From Streptomyces sp. A0642 (GTDB lineage: Bacteria; Actinomycetota; Actinomycetes; Streptomycetales; Streptomycetaceae), in NCBI RefSeq assembly GCF_004795105.1, contig NZ_SSBL01000019.1, positions 62,001 through 126,000 on the forward strand: DNA of 64,000 nucleotides, given 5' to 3'. Positions 55,728 to 64,000 of the stretch are shown one piece after another (the first letter of the stretch is position 1; every line of letters starts with the position of its first letter). The notes beneath the pieces are model-generated. The model was not told where the DNA came from. It searched no databases and saw only the letters and a list, made by a program, of their open reading frames with translations. The position numbers were made by a program, and so were the translations under genes.

Positions 55728-58700
55728 GTTTCACGCTGATCCCGATCACCGGCACGTACCTCAACGGGGCGACCCCGCGTACGGGCACGGTGCAGCTGCA
55801 GCTCACCGGGGCGCTTTACAACCAGGGCGTCACGGCTGACCGGCAGCCCAAGATCGTTTCTCTGGTCAACGGGGAGATCAGTACGTCGTTCGTGGCCACG
55901 AACGACCCGGACACGCTGCCGGTTGGCGGCGGCACGGTGGAGGTCACCGAGACACTGTCGGGCCTGCCCACGGTCACCTACCTCATCGCACTGCCGTACA
56001 ACGGCGGCCCTGTGAATCTGCAGACCGCTCCCCGGCTGTCTGCGGAGGACGTTCCAGGCCCGGCGATGATCGCCCAGCCGCTCAACGAACGGGGGCGGCC
56101 CAACGGATATGCGGGGCTCGACGGGTCCGGCCGCGTCTTCCGGGACCAGCTGCCCGCAGATCTGGGCGGCGGAGGCAGCGGAGGAGGCGGGGTCGTGATC
56201 AGCGGCCAGGCCACCGATATCCAGCCGCTCGGCTCCCGGGCAGCAGGATCCACCGGCATGGCAGCCGACGCCAGTCACGTACACGAGGTGCCGCCCTTGC
56301 ACCAGCTGAAGCCGCCCACGGCACCAGTTGCCATGGGCGGGCAGCGACTGACCGGCCTCGCGGCCGGGGTGGACCCTCAGGACGCGGCCACCATGGCCCA
56401 GATCGGACAGTCCGTCCTGGGCTGGGTCAACGTCAAGGACAAGGCGTACGGGGCCAAGGGAGACGGCGTAACGAACGACACCGCCGCGATCCAGGCCGCC
56501 TTGAACGCATGCGCGCCTGGTGGCATCGTCTACATTCCCGAGGGCGTCTACCGGACCTCCGCACCCCTCACGCCTCCTCCCGCCGTCACCGTGCGGGGCT
56601 CGCACGCGAACATGATGGCTGTCCCCGGACTCGTGGATCCGCCGTGCTACCTCCAGCCGCTGCCCACCTTCACCGGCACGGCCATGATCGTGCTTAAGGA
56701 CCAACAGGCCGGGGCCTACCCGTCCGGTTCGGCGGAGCACCGCATCGAGAACCTGATGCTCGACGGATCCACACTGGACGGTACGAAGCCGGTCGACGGG
56801 GTCTACGCCGAGGGCAACATCCAGAACGTCCGGCTGCTGAACGTGACGATCCGCCGGATGTCCAACAACGGCATCGTTACGGCGGGCAAGGCCAACGTCT
56901 TCCCCTCCAACTGGCGCATGTCGAACGTGATAGTCGACAGCTGCCGGGCCAACGGTGTGGCCATCACGCGGCTGGCCGACCTGACCATGCTCGACTGCCA
57001 GGTCGTCGGATCCTGGGGCCACGGCATAGTCCTCGACAACATCGCCAACGGCCTGGTGATCGGCTGCCGCAGCGAGTGGAACGGGAACCACGGCATCCGG
57101 CTCACCGGCGCGTGGGGCAACGGAACGGGCTCCGGCGGGCTGCTGATGTCGGCGTGCGCGACCGACCGCAACGGCTGGAACGGGGTCCATATCGACGCCT
57201 CCGGCGCCGCGCCCCTCACCATCAGCGGCCTGATGACGCGGCGTGACGGGCGCAACGGCGGCACGGGCGGCGGATCGTATGCAGGGTTCGCGGTCGCCTC
57301 GGCCACGGCGCCGGTCCTGGTCGACGCCCTCACCTGCTACCCGGGCACCGACGACGACGGCACGGGCGTCGCCTCCCCGCAGTACGGGGCCTACCTCACC
57401 GGGGCCAGCCAGGTCCAGATCGGCGGCGGCTACCTTCACGCCGTCGAGGACGGTCTCAAGGACTCCACGGTGGGCGGATCCGTCGCGGTCGGCGCCGAAG
57501 TCACCGTGCGCAGCGGCGCCTCCAACACGACGTCGGACCGGTTGCGCCGCTACACGCGCGAGACGAACGTGACCATCAACAGCCTGCTGGGTGAGACCCC
57601 GTTCTTCATCGCCCACCGGGGCAGCGGGATGGAGTACCCCGAGCACACCATGGCCGCTTACGAGTCCGCCGTGGCGGGCGGGGTCAAGGCCATCGAGGTG
57701 TCGGTACAGGTCACGGCCGACGGGGTGCTGGTGTGCTGCCACGACCAGACGCTGGAGCGCACGACCAACGGAGTCGGGAACGTCTCGGCCTGGACATACC
57801 AGGCACTGCGGAACAAGGTGCGCACGAACCTGCGGCCGCTGCTGGGTGACGGCTGGATCGAGCAGGAGATCCCGACGCTCAAGGATGTCCTGGACCGGTT
57901 CCTCGGCAGGGTCGTGATCTTCCTGGAGGCGAAGTCGAACGTCTCCGTCCCGATCGTGCAGAAGATGCTGACCGACTTCTACCCGCACGCCAACCAGTCC
58001 TTGGTGTGGAAGGGGCACTACCAGGGAACGTCCTTCCCTTGGGCAAAAGCGCACAATATGGCTACATGGGCATATGTGGATGCAAACACCACAGATGCTC
58101 AGATGGATGCGATCTCTACACAACCGGACATGTGGGGGGTGCCTCACACGATGACCGACACCCGGATCGGACAGATCGTCGCCCGGAACAAGCCGACCAT
58201 CTGCTGGGAGGTCCACCGTCGTTCGGACGTCACCCGGCTCTCGGCCCTCGGAGTGCGGGGCATGATGTGCGCGCAGCTCCAGTACGTACGCGGGACCACC
58301 CAGCTGGGTACCACGGACGACTGGGACACGTCGGTCAAGGCTCCCGGCGACATGGGGACCGTGCTCTACACCAACAACCGGGCCCTGAAGTACGCGGGTG
58401 ACGGCAGCGTCCACTTCGACGTCGTCGGCGCTGCAGCGCTCATCGGTTCCCGATCCCTGCCGACGTTTCCGACCAACGGCTACCGGATCCTCTTCAAGAT
58501 GAAGTACGAGGGGCTGCCCGCCTCCAACGAGCACGCGGGCATCGCCTTCGGGAAGGTTGCGGACGACTCGTACCGGTTCGACCTGGCGAACCCGTCGGGC
58601 GGCTACCACGTCGTCATGCGCGGATCGGGTCAGATGCAGCTGTACACGCATGCGGCCGGGTCGACCACAGGAACGGCGATCGGCACCGCCACAACGACGG

Positions 58701-58906
58701 CGCCGGTAGCCGGTCAGTGGATGTCGTTCCAGATCGACGTGACCCCCACCCAGGTCATCCTCAGCCGTACCGACGTCGGGCCGGTGGTCACGATCACAGC
58801 CGACAACACCGACTACCGGGGCGGGTATCTGCACCTGACGGCAGGGTCGGTCGGCTCTCTGGCCAACCGCCCGCACTGGCAGGACCTGATCGTCACACCG
58901 CTGTAG
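55724..58906 (+). CDS. Tailspike-like protein: pectate-lyase fold, GDPD domain, lectin-like end
   Basis: A 1060-residue protein coupled to the portal by ATGA. Order: an N-terminal beta domain (1-90), a Gly-rich linker, then WVNVKDKAYGAKGDGVTNDT starting a right-handed beta-helix of pectate-lyase type (about 230-600), then a glycerophosphodiester phosphodiesterase domain from IAHRGSGMEYPEHT near residue 628 with ADGVLVCCHDQTLERTTNG, and a C-terminal LamG/lectin-like domain (895-1060). The usual ElDV metal motif reads EVSV, so one acidic ligand is missing. It probably binds and cuts wall teichoic acid or capsule during adsorption. Confidence 0.84.
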   Translation: MSFTLIPITGTYLNGATPRTGTVQLQLTGALYNQGVTADRQPKIVSLVNGEISTSFVATNDPDTLPVGGGTVEVTETLSGLPTVTYLIALPYNGGPVNLQTAPRLSAEDVPGPAMIAQPLNERGRPNGYAGLDGSGRVFRDQLPADLGGGGSGGGGVVISGQATDIQPLGSRAAGSTGMAADASHVHEVPPLHQLKPPTAPVAMGGQRLTGLAAGVDPQDAATMAQIGQSVLGWVNVKDKAYGAKGDGVTNDTAAIQAALNACAPGGIVYIPEGVYRTSAPLTPPPAVTVRGSHANMMAVPGLVDPPCYLQPLPTFTGTAMIVLKDQQAGAYPSGSAEHRIENLMLDGSTLDGTKPVDGVYAEGNIQNVRLLNVTIRRMSNNGIVTAGKANVFPSNWRMSNVIVDSCRANGVAITRLADLTMLDCQVVGSWGHGIVLDNIANGLVIGCRSEWNGNHGIRLTGAWGNGTGSGGLLMSACATDRNGWNGVHIDASGAAPLTISGLMTRRDGRNGGTGGGSYAGFAVASATAPVLVDALTCYPGTDDDGTGVASPQYGAYLTGASQVQIGGGYLHAVEDGLKDSTVGGSVAVGAEVTVRSGASNTTSDRLRRYTRETNVTINSLLGETPFFIAHRGSGMEYPEHTMAAYESAVAGGVKAIEVSVQVTADGVLVCCHDQTLERTTNGVGNVSAWTYQALRNKVRTNLRPLLGDGWIEQEIPTLKDVLDRFLGRVVIFLEAKSNVSVPIVQKMLTDFYPHANQSLVWKGHYQGTSFPWAKAHNMATWAYVDANTTDAQMDAISTQPDMWGVPHTMTDTRIGQIVARNKPTICWEVHRRSDVTRLSALGVRGMMCAQLQYVRGTTQLGTTDDWDTSVKAPGDMGTVLYTNNRALKYAGDGSVHFDVVGAAALIGSRSLPTFPTNGYRILFKMKYEGLPASNEHAGIAFGKVADDSYRFDLANPSGGYHVVMRGSGQMQLYTHAAGSTTGTAIGTATTTAPVAGQWMSFQIDVTPTQVILSRTDVGPVVTITADNTDYRGGYLHLTAGSVGSLANRPHWQDLIVTPL

Positions 58907-58971
58907 GTGCTGTCCGGCCCCGCCCAGCCCTCCCCAAGGGGCGAGAAATCATCGTCCCGGGGAGGGCCACC

Positions 58972-59793
58972 ATGGCAGCCGAGATCAACGCCGCTGACGT
59001 CATCAGCAAAGCCAGGAGCGAAGTCGGTCACCACGAGGGCCGCTCCGGAGGTCACTGGAACAACGACCAGAAGTACTCCAAGGAGACGCCGGGCCTTCAG
59101 TGGTCCAACTTCATGGCCTGGTGCTGCACGTTCATCGTCTGGTGCGCCAACAAGGCGGGCGACAAGACGATCGTGCCGGTCACCGCCTCGTGCATCAACG
59201 CGGTGAACACCTACCGCGCCTGGAAGCGATTCTCGTACTTCCCCGCGACCGGCGCGCAGGTCTTCTTCGGGCCGAACGGCGGCCGCCACACCGGACTCTG
59301 CATCAGATGGAGCAAAACTCACATCTGGACCATAGAGGGCAATACGAACGACGACGGGTCGCCCGAGGGCGATGGGGTCTACGAGAAGCAGTACCTGCGG
59401 ACCGACCCCTACGTGTACGGCTACGGCTACCCGAAGTACGCACACGCCATGGACTCCGCCGACCCGGACTGGAACGAGCCCGGCAAGGCTCCGGAGAAGA
59501 AGCCGACTCCGCCCCCCGCACCGGCGAAGGCCCCGGCCTTCCCCGGCCGCGAGTACTTCAGGCTCGGAGCGAAGAACAAGTACGCCAAGCAGCTGCAGAC
59601 CTGGCTGGCCAAGGGCGGCTGGGGCCCGAAGTACCAGGTCGGCCCGTCGGAGACCATGTCCAAGATCGACCTGGACAAGGTCAAGGCCCTGCAGAAGCAC
59701 TACCTCTCCGCGCTCGGCCCGGCCGACGGTCTGACCGGCCCGAAGACCTGGCAGTACGCCTGGGAAGTCGCCAACGGCAAGCGCAAGAAGTAG
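58972..59793 (+). CDS. lys: Endolysin: CHAP-type peptidase with peptidoglycan-binding domain
   Basis: A 273-residue lysin without signal peptide. The N-terminal domain has WSNFMAWCCTFIVWCANKAG (catalytic Cys), GRHTGLCIRW (His) and TIEGNTND (polar residue), the CHAP/NlpC-like triad order. After a Pro-rich linker, a C-terminal domain from YFRLGAKNKYAKQLQTWLAK to LTGPKTWQYAWEVA resembles PG_binding_1. It would degrade the host wall at lysis with a holin. GGGGAGGG before the ATG. Confidence 0.85.
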   Translation: MAAEINAADVISKARSEVGHHEGRSGGHWNNDQKYSKETPGLQWSNFMAWCCTFIVWCANKAGDKTIVPVTASCINAVNTYRAWKRFSYFPATGAQVFFGPNGGRHTGLCIRWSKTHIWTIEGNTNDDGSPEGDGVYEKQYLRTDPYVYGYGYPKYAHAMDSADPDWNEPGKAPEKKPTPPPAPAKAPAFPGREYFRLGAKNKYAKQLQTWLAKGGWGPKYQVGPSETMSKIDLDKVKALQKHYLSALGPADGLTGPKTWQYAWEVANGKRKK

Positions 59794-59801
59794 CCGCCCG
59801 G

Positions 59802-59840
59802 AGGCCCCGGATCGCGCCAATCTCCAGCGATCCGGGGCCT
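59802..59840 (+). terminator. Hairpin terminator, 14-bp stem
   Basis: AGGCCCCGGATCGC at 59802-59815 pairs with 59827-59840, followed by TCG. It starts eight bases after the endolysin stop. Confidence 0.8.
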
Positions 59841-59908
59841 TCGCGCTGTCCTGGCACAGGCGGCGGCCGGACAAGGGGTGACAGGCAGGCCAAAGATCGA
59901 GGAGCGCC

Positions 59909-60271
59909 ATGACGACCGAGCCCGACCCCACAATGGGGCAGCTGTGGCGGATGATCGAGGCCGACTCCCGCACCACCAGGCTCCACGTCCAGCAAACGCT
60001 CGACGACGTAAAGAAGCGCCTGGACGGCTTCATGACCAAGGACCTCTGGGAGTCCGAGAAGCGGGCGCTGGAGCAGCGCATCGAAGCGGCCGAGCGGGAA
60101 TTGCGCGCGCAGGCAGCTCGGCACAACGCGCTGAAGGAAAAGCTCGAACGCGAAGCGCAGGAAGAAGCCCAAGCGCGCCGCCAGAACGGCCGCGAGTTCA
60201 TCTACAAGGGCGTCATCCCCGTCCTCGCTCTGCTGGTCGCGGCGATCTCCTTGTACCTCGGCATGCGCTGA
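59909..60271 (+). CDS. Coiled-coil protein with C-terminal membrane anchor
   Basis: A 120-residue protein. Residues 20-85 form a coiled coil; a single membrane segment (VIPVLALLVAAISLYLGM) ends it. This layout is frequent beside endolysin genes of Streptomyces phages, suggesting a lysis helper (spanin- or holin-like, inference). GGAGC before the ATG. Confidence 0.72.
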   Translation: MTTEPDPTMGQLWRMIEADSRTTRLHVQQTLDDVKKRLDGFMTKDLWESEKRALEQRIEAAERELRAQAARHNALKEKLEREAQEEAQARRQNGREFIYKGVIPVLALLVAAISLYLGMR

Positions 60272-60339
60272 CTCCCTGTCTCAGCGCCCGCGAGCACGCC
60301 CAAGAGGCGAAAGAATGGCCGTCACCGGAGGAGGACCGC

Positions 60340-62229
60340 GTGGGCATCCAGCCGCACATTCCGCAGCGTCACCAGCACGAGACGCTGGGCATGCAGCGCC
60401 TGGCCGTCGTCTCTGAGGACTACTGGGACTTCAAGCCCACGCAGCGAGTCCAGACCACCGACGGATTCCCCGGCACGGTCACGGCCGTCCAGGACGGCCC
60501 GTTCCCGGGCTCCGAGGAGTACCAGGTCACTCTGGACGGCGGAATGGGCGGTGGCGCCTACACGGCCTCCCAGCTGCGTCCGGCGGCCAGTGCCACGGCG
60601 GCCATGGAGCAGACGGCGGCCGCCGACTACCCGGAGCTGGCCCAAGTCCTCGTCGACCGCCCCGACCCGGCGCTGCAGCAGGTCTTCGCGGCCAGGACGG
60701 CAGCGGCCGCGCCGGTCAGCGTCGCGCCGGAGCTCTTCGCCTCACTGGTCACCACGGCGGCCGCCGACGCCGACTTCCGTTTCCAGGTCACCGCCGCCTG
60801 GCGCGACGTCGTCGCCAAGGCCAAGCGAATCCGCACCGAGGGTCGCCTGCGCGTCACCATGGCCAGCGACGGCCTCGTCTTCGCCGAGGTCAAGGGCGAC
60901 CACGAGGTCTACGAGACCGGCCTGCAGCGCTTCCCCGGCAAGATGGCCGCGCACGTCTGGTCCTGCGGCTGCAAGTGGGGCGCCTACCACTGGGGCGCCG
61001 ACGACGACTTCAGCCGCTTCGCCGGACGCATGTGCTCCCACGCGCTGGCCCTGCAGTACGAGGCCCAGTCCCGGGGCATGTTCGGCAAGGACATCAACGC
61101 CGACGAGGAACGCCCCTCCTGGGTGCCGCGCAAGGTCGTCGTCCGCTACGACATCGACGCCGACCAGCACCGCCTCGCACCCGCCACGGCGGCCCGGAGA
61201 GAAGCGTCGGTCAACCCCCACGGTCTGTACCTGCGGTTCGGCGACTGGTCGCGTGATGAACGGTCCAATAACAACATCACCGGCGGCAAGGAGGACGGGG
61301 TCAGCGTCTACGACCTCGACCACAAGGGCAACCCGATGGACCCCGACCCACACGGCGAGACCGAGCACTGGCCGATGGAGGAGATGCACGGCCGGATCGG
61401 GAACGCTGAGAGCGACCGAAAGTGGGGCAACGACCGCCCTCACCGCCAAGCGCACATTGTGAAGGGTGACATCGTCGGATTCGGGCAGGACAACGAGCCG
61501 TTGCTGCAGAACGTGAAGCGCGTCGGTGACTGGATGGATCACCGGCACCACTTCATGCCCGACGCCAAGCCGCACCCTCTCGGTCGCAGCGAAGACCACG
61601 AGGAGTACGAACCGCCGGAGCACCTTCCCGAACACAACCACGTGGCATCTCTGATCGGCCCTCCCCTCTCCGACGTTGCCCGTGTGGCCGTGGCTGCCGG
61701 GGAAAATCACTTGGAGGTCTCGCTGGCCCTGAGCGCGGTCGGAGTCATGGCTTCGGTGGATGCGCCGTTCGGTGAGCCGTCGGGGACGTCGTATCAGCTG
61801 CCGAAGGCGCCGGGGGCGACGCAGAAGAAGATGCCGTGGGAGAACCCGGCGTCGGCCGGGCCGCTCGCGGGCGCGGACCCGACGGGGTGGAACCGGAAGC
61901 TGCCGCTGGAGTCGTACGCGGCGCTGGAATCGGCCCTGTTCGAGCCCGGCGGCGCGGAGGCGGAGCTGCACGACGAGCCGGAGGGCGCGCTGCCCGCGAC
62001 TGACGGGGTGCAGCTCCCGTCCGACGACGAGGCGCTCACGCCGTCGCTGGGCGGCCTGCGGACGCACGCCCTGAAGGACTTCACCCTCGCCGAGCGGCAG
62101 GCGCTCATCAATGAGGGGGAGGGGGTCCTGGCCGCGAACCTGGACCGCCTGAGTATCGAGGGAACCCACTACGCCGACCTGGAGCAGATCCTGGCGGCAC
62201 AGGAGGACGACACCACATGGCTGGAATGA
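60340..62229 (+). CDS. SWIM zinc-finger protein of phage type
   Basis: A 629-residue protein from a GTG after CGGAGGAGG. An N-terminal SH3-like module (TTDGFPGTVTAVQDGPFPGS, then GGAYTASQLRP) is followed by a helical region and a SWIM finger: C-G-C at WSCGCKWGAYHWG and C-S-H at GRMCSHALALQYE, about residues 207-235. Then a long region with a His-rich centre and an acidic, Pro-rich end (DFTLAERQALINEGEG). SWIM domains bind DNA or proteins; role here unknown. The extended upstream frame was rejected. It overlaps the next gene by 13 bp. Confidence 0.75.
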   Translation: MGIQPHIPQRHQHETLGMQRLAVVSEDYWDFKPTQRVQTTDGFPGTVTAVQDGPFPGSEEYQVTLDGGMGGGAYTASQLRPAASATAAMEQTAAADYPELAQVLVDRPDPALQQVFAARTAAAAPVSVAPELFASLVTTAAADADFRFQVTAAWRDVVAKAKRIRTEGRLRVTMASDGLVFAEVKGDHEVYETGLQRFPGKMAAHVWSCGCKWGAYHWGADDDFSRFAGRMCSHALALQYEAQSRGMFGKDINADEERPSWVPRKVVVRYDIDADQHRLAPATAARREASVNPHGLYLRFGDWSRDERSNNNITGGKEDGVSVYDLDHKGNPMDPDPHGETEHWPMEEMHGRIGNAESDRKWGNDRPHRQAHIVKGDIVGFGQDNEPLLQNVKRVGDWMDHRHHFMPDAKPHPLGRSEDHEEYEPPEHLPEHNHVASLIGPPLSDVARVAVAAGENHLEVSLALSAVGVMASVDAPFGEPSGTSYQLPKAPGATQKKMPWENPASAGPLAGADPTGWNRKLPLESYAALESALFEPGGAEAELHDEPEGALPATDGVQLPSDDEALTPSLGGLRTHALKDFTLAERQALINEGEGVLAANLDRLSIEGTHYADLEQILAAQEDDTTWLE

Positions 62230-62633
62230 CGGACAGCACGCTCTCGAACGAGGCCGCTGCGGAGGACAGCATGGACCCCTTCGGCGGGGGCAGCCACGTC
62301 ATCTCGTGGCCGCGCGCGGTGACGGTCGGCCAGCTCACCGACGAGATCGCGCAGGCGCTCGGCAACGAGGTGAGCATCGCTGTAGCGATGCCGACGGACG
62401 CCAACGGCGCCGACCGCGAGGTCAGCGGCCAGCACCCGCTGAAGATCTTCGTGACGCCGCCGTCGACCGATCTCGCCGCCGTAAAGCAGCTGCTGGCCGC
62501 ACACCGTCCGGATCCGCACTACGGCATGTCGGACGAGGACATCAAGCGCGGCAGTCTGGAGCGGAAGATCCGCTCCGGCGAGGAACTGACGATGGCTGAG
62601 GTTCAGGCCGCGCTGCGGATGCTCATTCGCTGA
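62217..62633 (+). CDS. Hypothetical protein, last gene of the plus-strand array
   Basis: A 138-residue protein. The centre (SWPRAVTVGQLTDEIAQAL, then SIAVAMPTD) is alpha/beta, and a C-terminal helix pair (DIKRGSLERKIRSGEELTMA) follows. No known family. A strong terminator follows directly. Confidence 0.68.
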   Translation: MAGMTDSTLSNEAAAEDSMDPFGGGSHVISWPRAVTVGQLTDEIAQALGNEVSIAVAMPTDANGADREVSGQHPLKIFVTPPSTDLAAVKQLLAAHRPDPHYGMSDEDIKRGSLERKIRSGEELTMAEVQAALRMLIR

Positions 62634-62636
62634 CCG

Positions 62637-62677
62637 CTTCGCCCTCGGCCTGGTTGCACTACAGGCCGAGGGCGAAG
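62637..62677. terminator. Bidirectional terminator, 16-bp stem
   Basis: CTTCGCCCTCGGCCTG at 62637-62652 pairs perfectly with 62662-62677 around a 9-nt loop. Its right arm lies in the last codons of the convergent PAP2-like gene. It marks the end of the phage-like array. Confidence 0.85.
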
Positions 62678-63240
62678 ACCGGACCGGCCACGATCGCGCC
62701 GAGGGCGGCACCGGCCACGGTCTGCCAGGGGGTGTGGTCCTTGAGCTGGGCCCGGGACCAGGCGACCATCGGGACGAGCGCGATGGACAGCAGCCACCAC
62801 GGCCCGTAGAGCAGGCCGAGCATGGCGAGCGCTCCGGTCAGGACCGAGGTGTGAACGGAGATCTTCCACCACCTGGTGATGGGCCATATCGCTGCCAGCG
62901 TGACGAGCATGGCGGCCACCATGGACAGCATCGGGGCCGGGGCGCCGCCCAGGGACATGGCGGCCAGGCAGATGCCGACGGACGCCAGTATCACGGGGAT
63001 GACGACCATTCGGCGCGAGCGGTCCGTGAGGTGCCGGTTGCCCCACCGGCCGTCGCCCTCGCGTATGACGATGTAGGCGATGGGGATGCCCGCGCAGAAG
63101 GTGATGGCGAGCAGTCCCCAGCCGATCCCCGGCCAGCCGTACCGGGCGCCGACGAGCAGGCATAGGGCGACGATGACGTTCTTCGGGTCGACGCCGTCGG
63201 TGAGTGCTCTGGCTGCGCGAGTCTTCATCTCAGGGGTCAT
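62659..63240 (-). CDS. PAP2-like membrane phosphatase family protein
   Basis: A 193-residue protein with about five membrane segments. The C-terminal half follows PAP2 spacing: WWKISVHTSVLTG (K126, H130) and SRAQLKDHTPWQTVAG (S162-R163, H169). PAP2 enzymes hydrolyse lipid phosphates such as undecaprenyl pyrophosphate. The usual Asp four residues after the last His is Gln here, and the PSG of the middle motif is altered, so activity is uncertain. It overlaps the upstream gene by ATGA. Possibly host chromosome beyond the element. Confidence 0.75.
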   Translation of the reverse strand: MTPEMKTRAARALTDGVDPKNVIVALCLLVGARYGWPGIGWGLLAITFCAGIPIAYIVIREGDGRWGNRHLTDRSRRMVVIPVILASVGICLAAMSLGGAPAPMLSMVAAMLVTLAAIWPITRWWKISVHTSVLTGALAMLGLLYGPWWLLSIALVPMVAWSRAQLKDHTPWQTVAGAALGAIVAGPVFALGL

Positions 63241-64000
63241 GTGAGGGCCAGGCGCCTGTCGAGGCTGCTCATGACCACCCGGTTGTTCATGGCTTTCCCG
63301 ATCGGCAGCAGCGCCTGGGTTGTCCTCTGCAGGTCTGCGCCAGGGTGGAGGATCGCGTTCTCCGGCGGGCTGTTAAACGGTTCCTGGCCAGCCTTTTTGC
63401 GCTGGATCGCGGTACGCAGAAGGTAGGCGGGGACCGTGTGAGGCGGAAGCCCGAGCTCCTCGGCTGTCCGTTCAGCGCTCTCATACAGGTCCGGGTCGAC
63501 GTAGTCCTGGAGCGTCAGCGAGGCGTCGCAGATCTGGTTGATCCGTCGCCGGAGCCGGTAGTCGAGTCCGCGCCAGTTCCAGAAGTCGGCCCACTTGGCA
63601 AGCAGGCCGGTCAGGTGGGAGTGCAGTCGGGGGGCTCGCTGGCGAAGCCAGTTCAGGGACGTTGAGTTGCGGTGGTCTTTGCCGTAGACGACCTCGGGAA
63701 CCGCCTCGGTGAGGCGGGCCCACAGGGGGCGCAGGTCGTTGACCGCCGCGTGTGCGTCCATGCGGGCTCCCATGCGCTCCCAGGCGGGAACGGCACTGCC
63801 CATCAGGACGAGTGCTACGCAGCCGACGAGGGTGATGTTGGAGGCGACGTAGACGAAGGTGTCGCCGCCCAGGAAGGGCTTGTCGGCGAGGCGGGTGACG
63901 AGATACCCGGTGCGGACGATTCCGTAGCAGGCGCCGACGGCGCAGCCGAGCGAGAGTCCTTGCATGGAGATCTTGAAGGATCCCTGGGCGCGGGCATCGC
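63237..64000 (-). CDS. MAB_1171c-like membrane protein, truncated by the window
   Basis: The frame is open to the window edge; the true start lies beyond. Visible are two membrane segments (LGCAVGACYGIVRTGYLV, YVASNITLVGCVALVLMGSA) followed by a cytoplasmic helical domain with HAAVNDLRPLWARLTEAVPE and LDYRLRRRINQICDASLTLQ, the signature of the MAB_1171c putative transporter family. In Streptomyces such genes stand beside XRE regulators. Function unproven. Coupled to the PAP2-like gene, so both are one operon. Confidence 0.78.
   Translation of the reverse strand, partial: DARAQGSFKISMQGLSLGCAVGACYGIVRTGYLVTRLADKPFLGGDTFVYVASNITLVGCVALVLMGSAVPAWERMGARMDAHAAVNDLRPLWARLTEAVPEVVYGKDHRNSTSLNWLRQRAPRLHSHLTGLLAKWADFWNWRGLDYRLRRRINQICDASLTLQDYVDPDLYESAERTAEELGLPPHTVPAYLLRTAIQRKKAGQEPFNSPPENAILHPGADLQRTTQALLPIGKAMNNRVVMSSLDRRLALT

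Noticed and set aside
55655..58876. A 1073-codon open frame on the minus strand
   Set aside because: It is antisense to the tailspike gene with clear domains; composition is that of a shadow frame.

Overview
The window reads as Streptomyces or close-relative DNA. It is very GC-rich, most codons end in C or G, GTG starts are common, and genes are coupled by ATGA, GTGA or TGATG overlaps. It encodes actinobacterial families: an XRE/DUF5753 regulator with a DUF397 partner, an RsbW-like ATPase, DUF3263, DUF6011 and DUF6283 proteins and a MAB_1171c-type membrane protein. A tyrosine integrase, a dense plus-strand array of small orphan genes, a dCTP deaminase, and a portal, tailspike and endolysin indicate an integrated temperate phage, phage-plasmid or phage-derived element spanning roughly 3-62.6 kb. 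All assignments rest on motif reading; no search was run.

Layout. At 0.1-2.5 kb, a minus-strand pair encodes a DUF397-like 84-residue peptide and a JmjC/cupin oxygenase, separated by a 17-bp hairpin; small plus-strand orphans follow. At 2.5-8.9 kb are an orphan gene, the integrase with a 610-bp upstream region rich in palindromes, a secreted protein, the DUF397/XRE/ATPase triad and a coupled three-gene minus-strand operon. A 46-bp nested palindrome at 9.0 kb separates that operon from the plus-strand array.

From 9.1 to 41 kb, about 45 mostly unknown genes run on the plus strand. Ten copies of one promoter-like cassette lie here: a GCGCAC-N6-GTGCGC dyad abutting TAAGGTGG. Most are followed by a CCCGCCA-type leader and a Shine-Dalgarno site, and nearly every copy begins a new gene block. 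Hairpins close several blocks. Three near-identical structured intergenic elements with a tRNA T-arm-like segment lie at 17.6-18.6 kb. Many encoded proteins share small recurring domains or carry zinc-binding Cys pairs, so this looks like a co-regulated early or lysogenic accessory region built by duplication.

From 41 to 53 kb come a secreted NlpC/P60 peptidase, small DNA-binding candidates, short membrane proteins, dCTP deaminase, a coiled-coil protein and Pro/Gly-rich proteins typical of virion-gene neighbourhoods. From 53.6 to 62.6 kb come the portal, a pectate-lyase/GDPD tailspike, a CHAP endolysin, a membrane-anchored coiled coil and a SWIM zinc-finger protein. Terminase, major capsid, tape measure, replication, partition and conjugation genes are not visible. 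A strong bidirectional terminator ends the array; beyond it an inverted PAP2-like gene and a truncated MAB_1171c-like gene may be host DNA.

The strongest leads for new biology are the ten-copy promoter regulon, the JmjC/DUF397-peptide operon and the T-arm-containing repeats.
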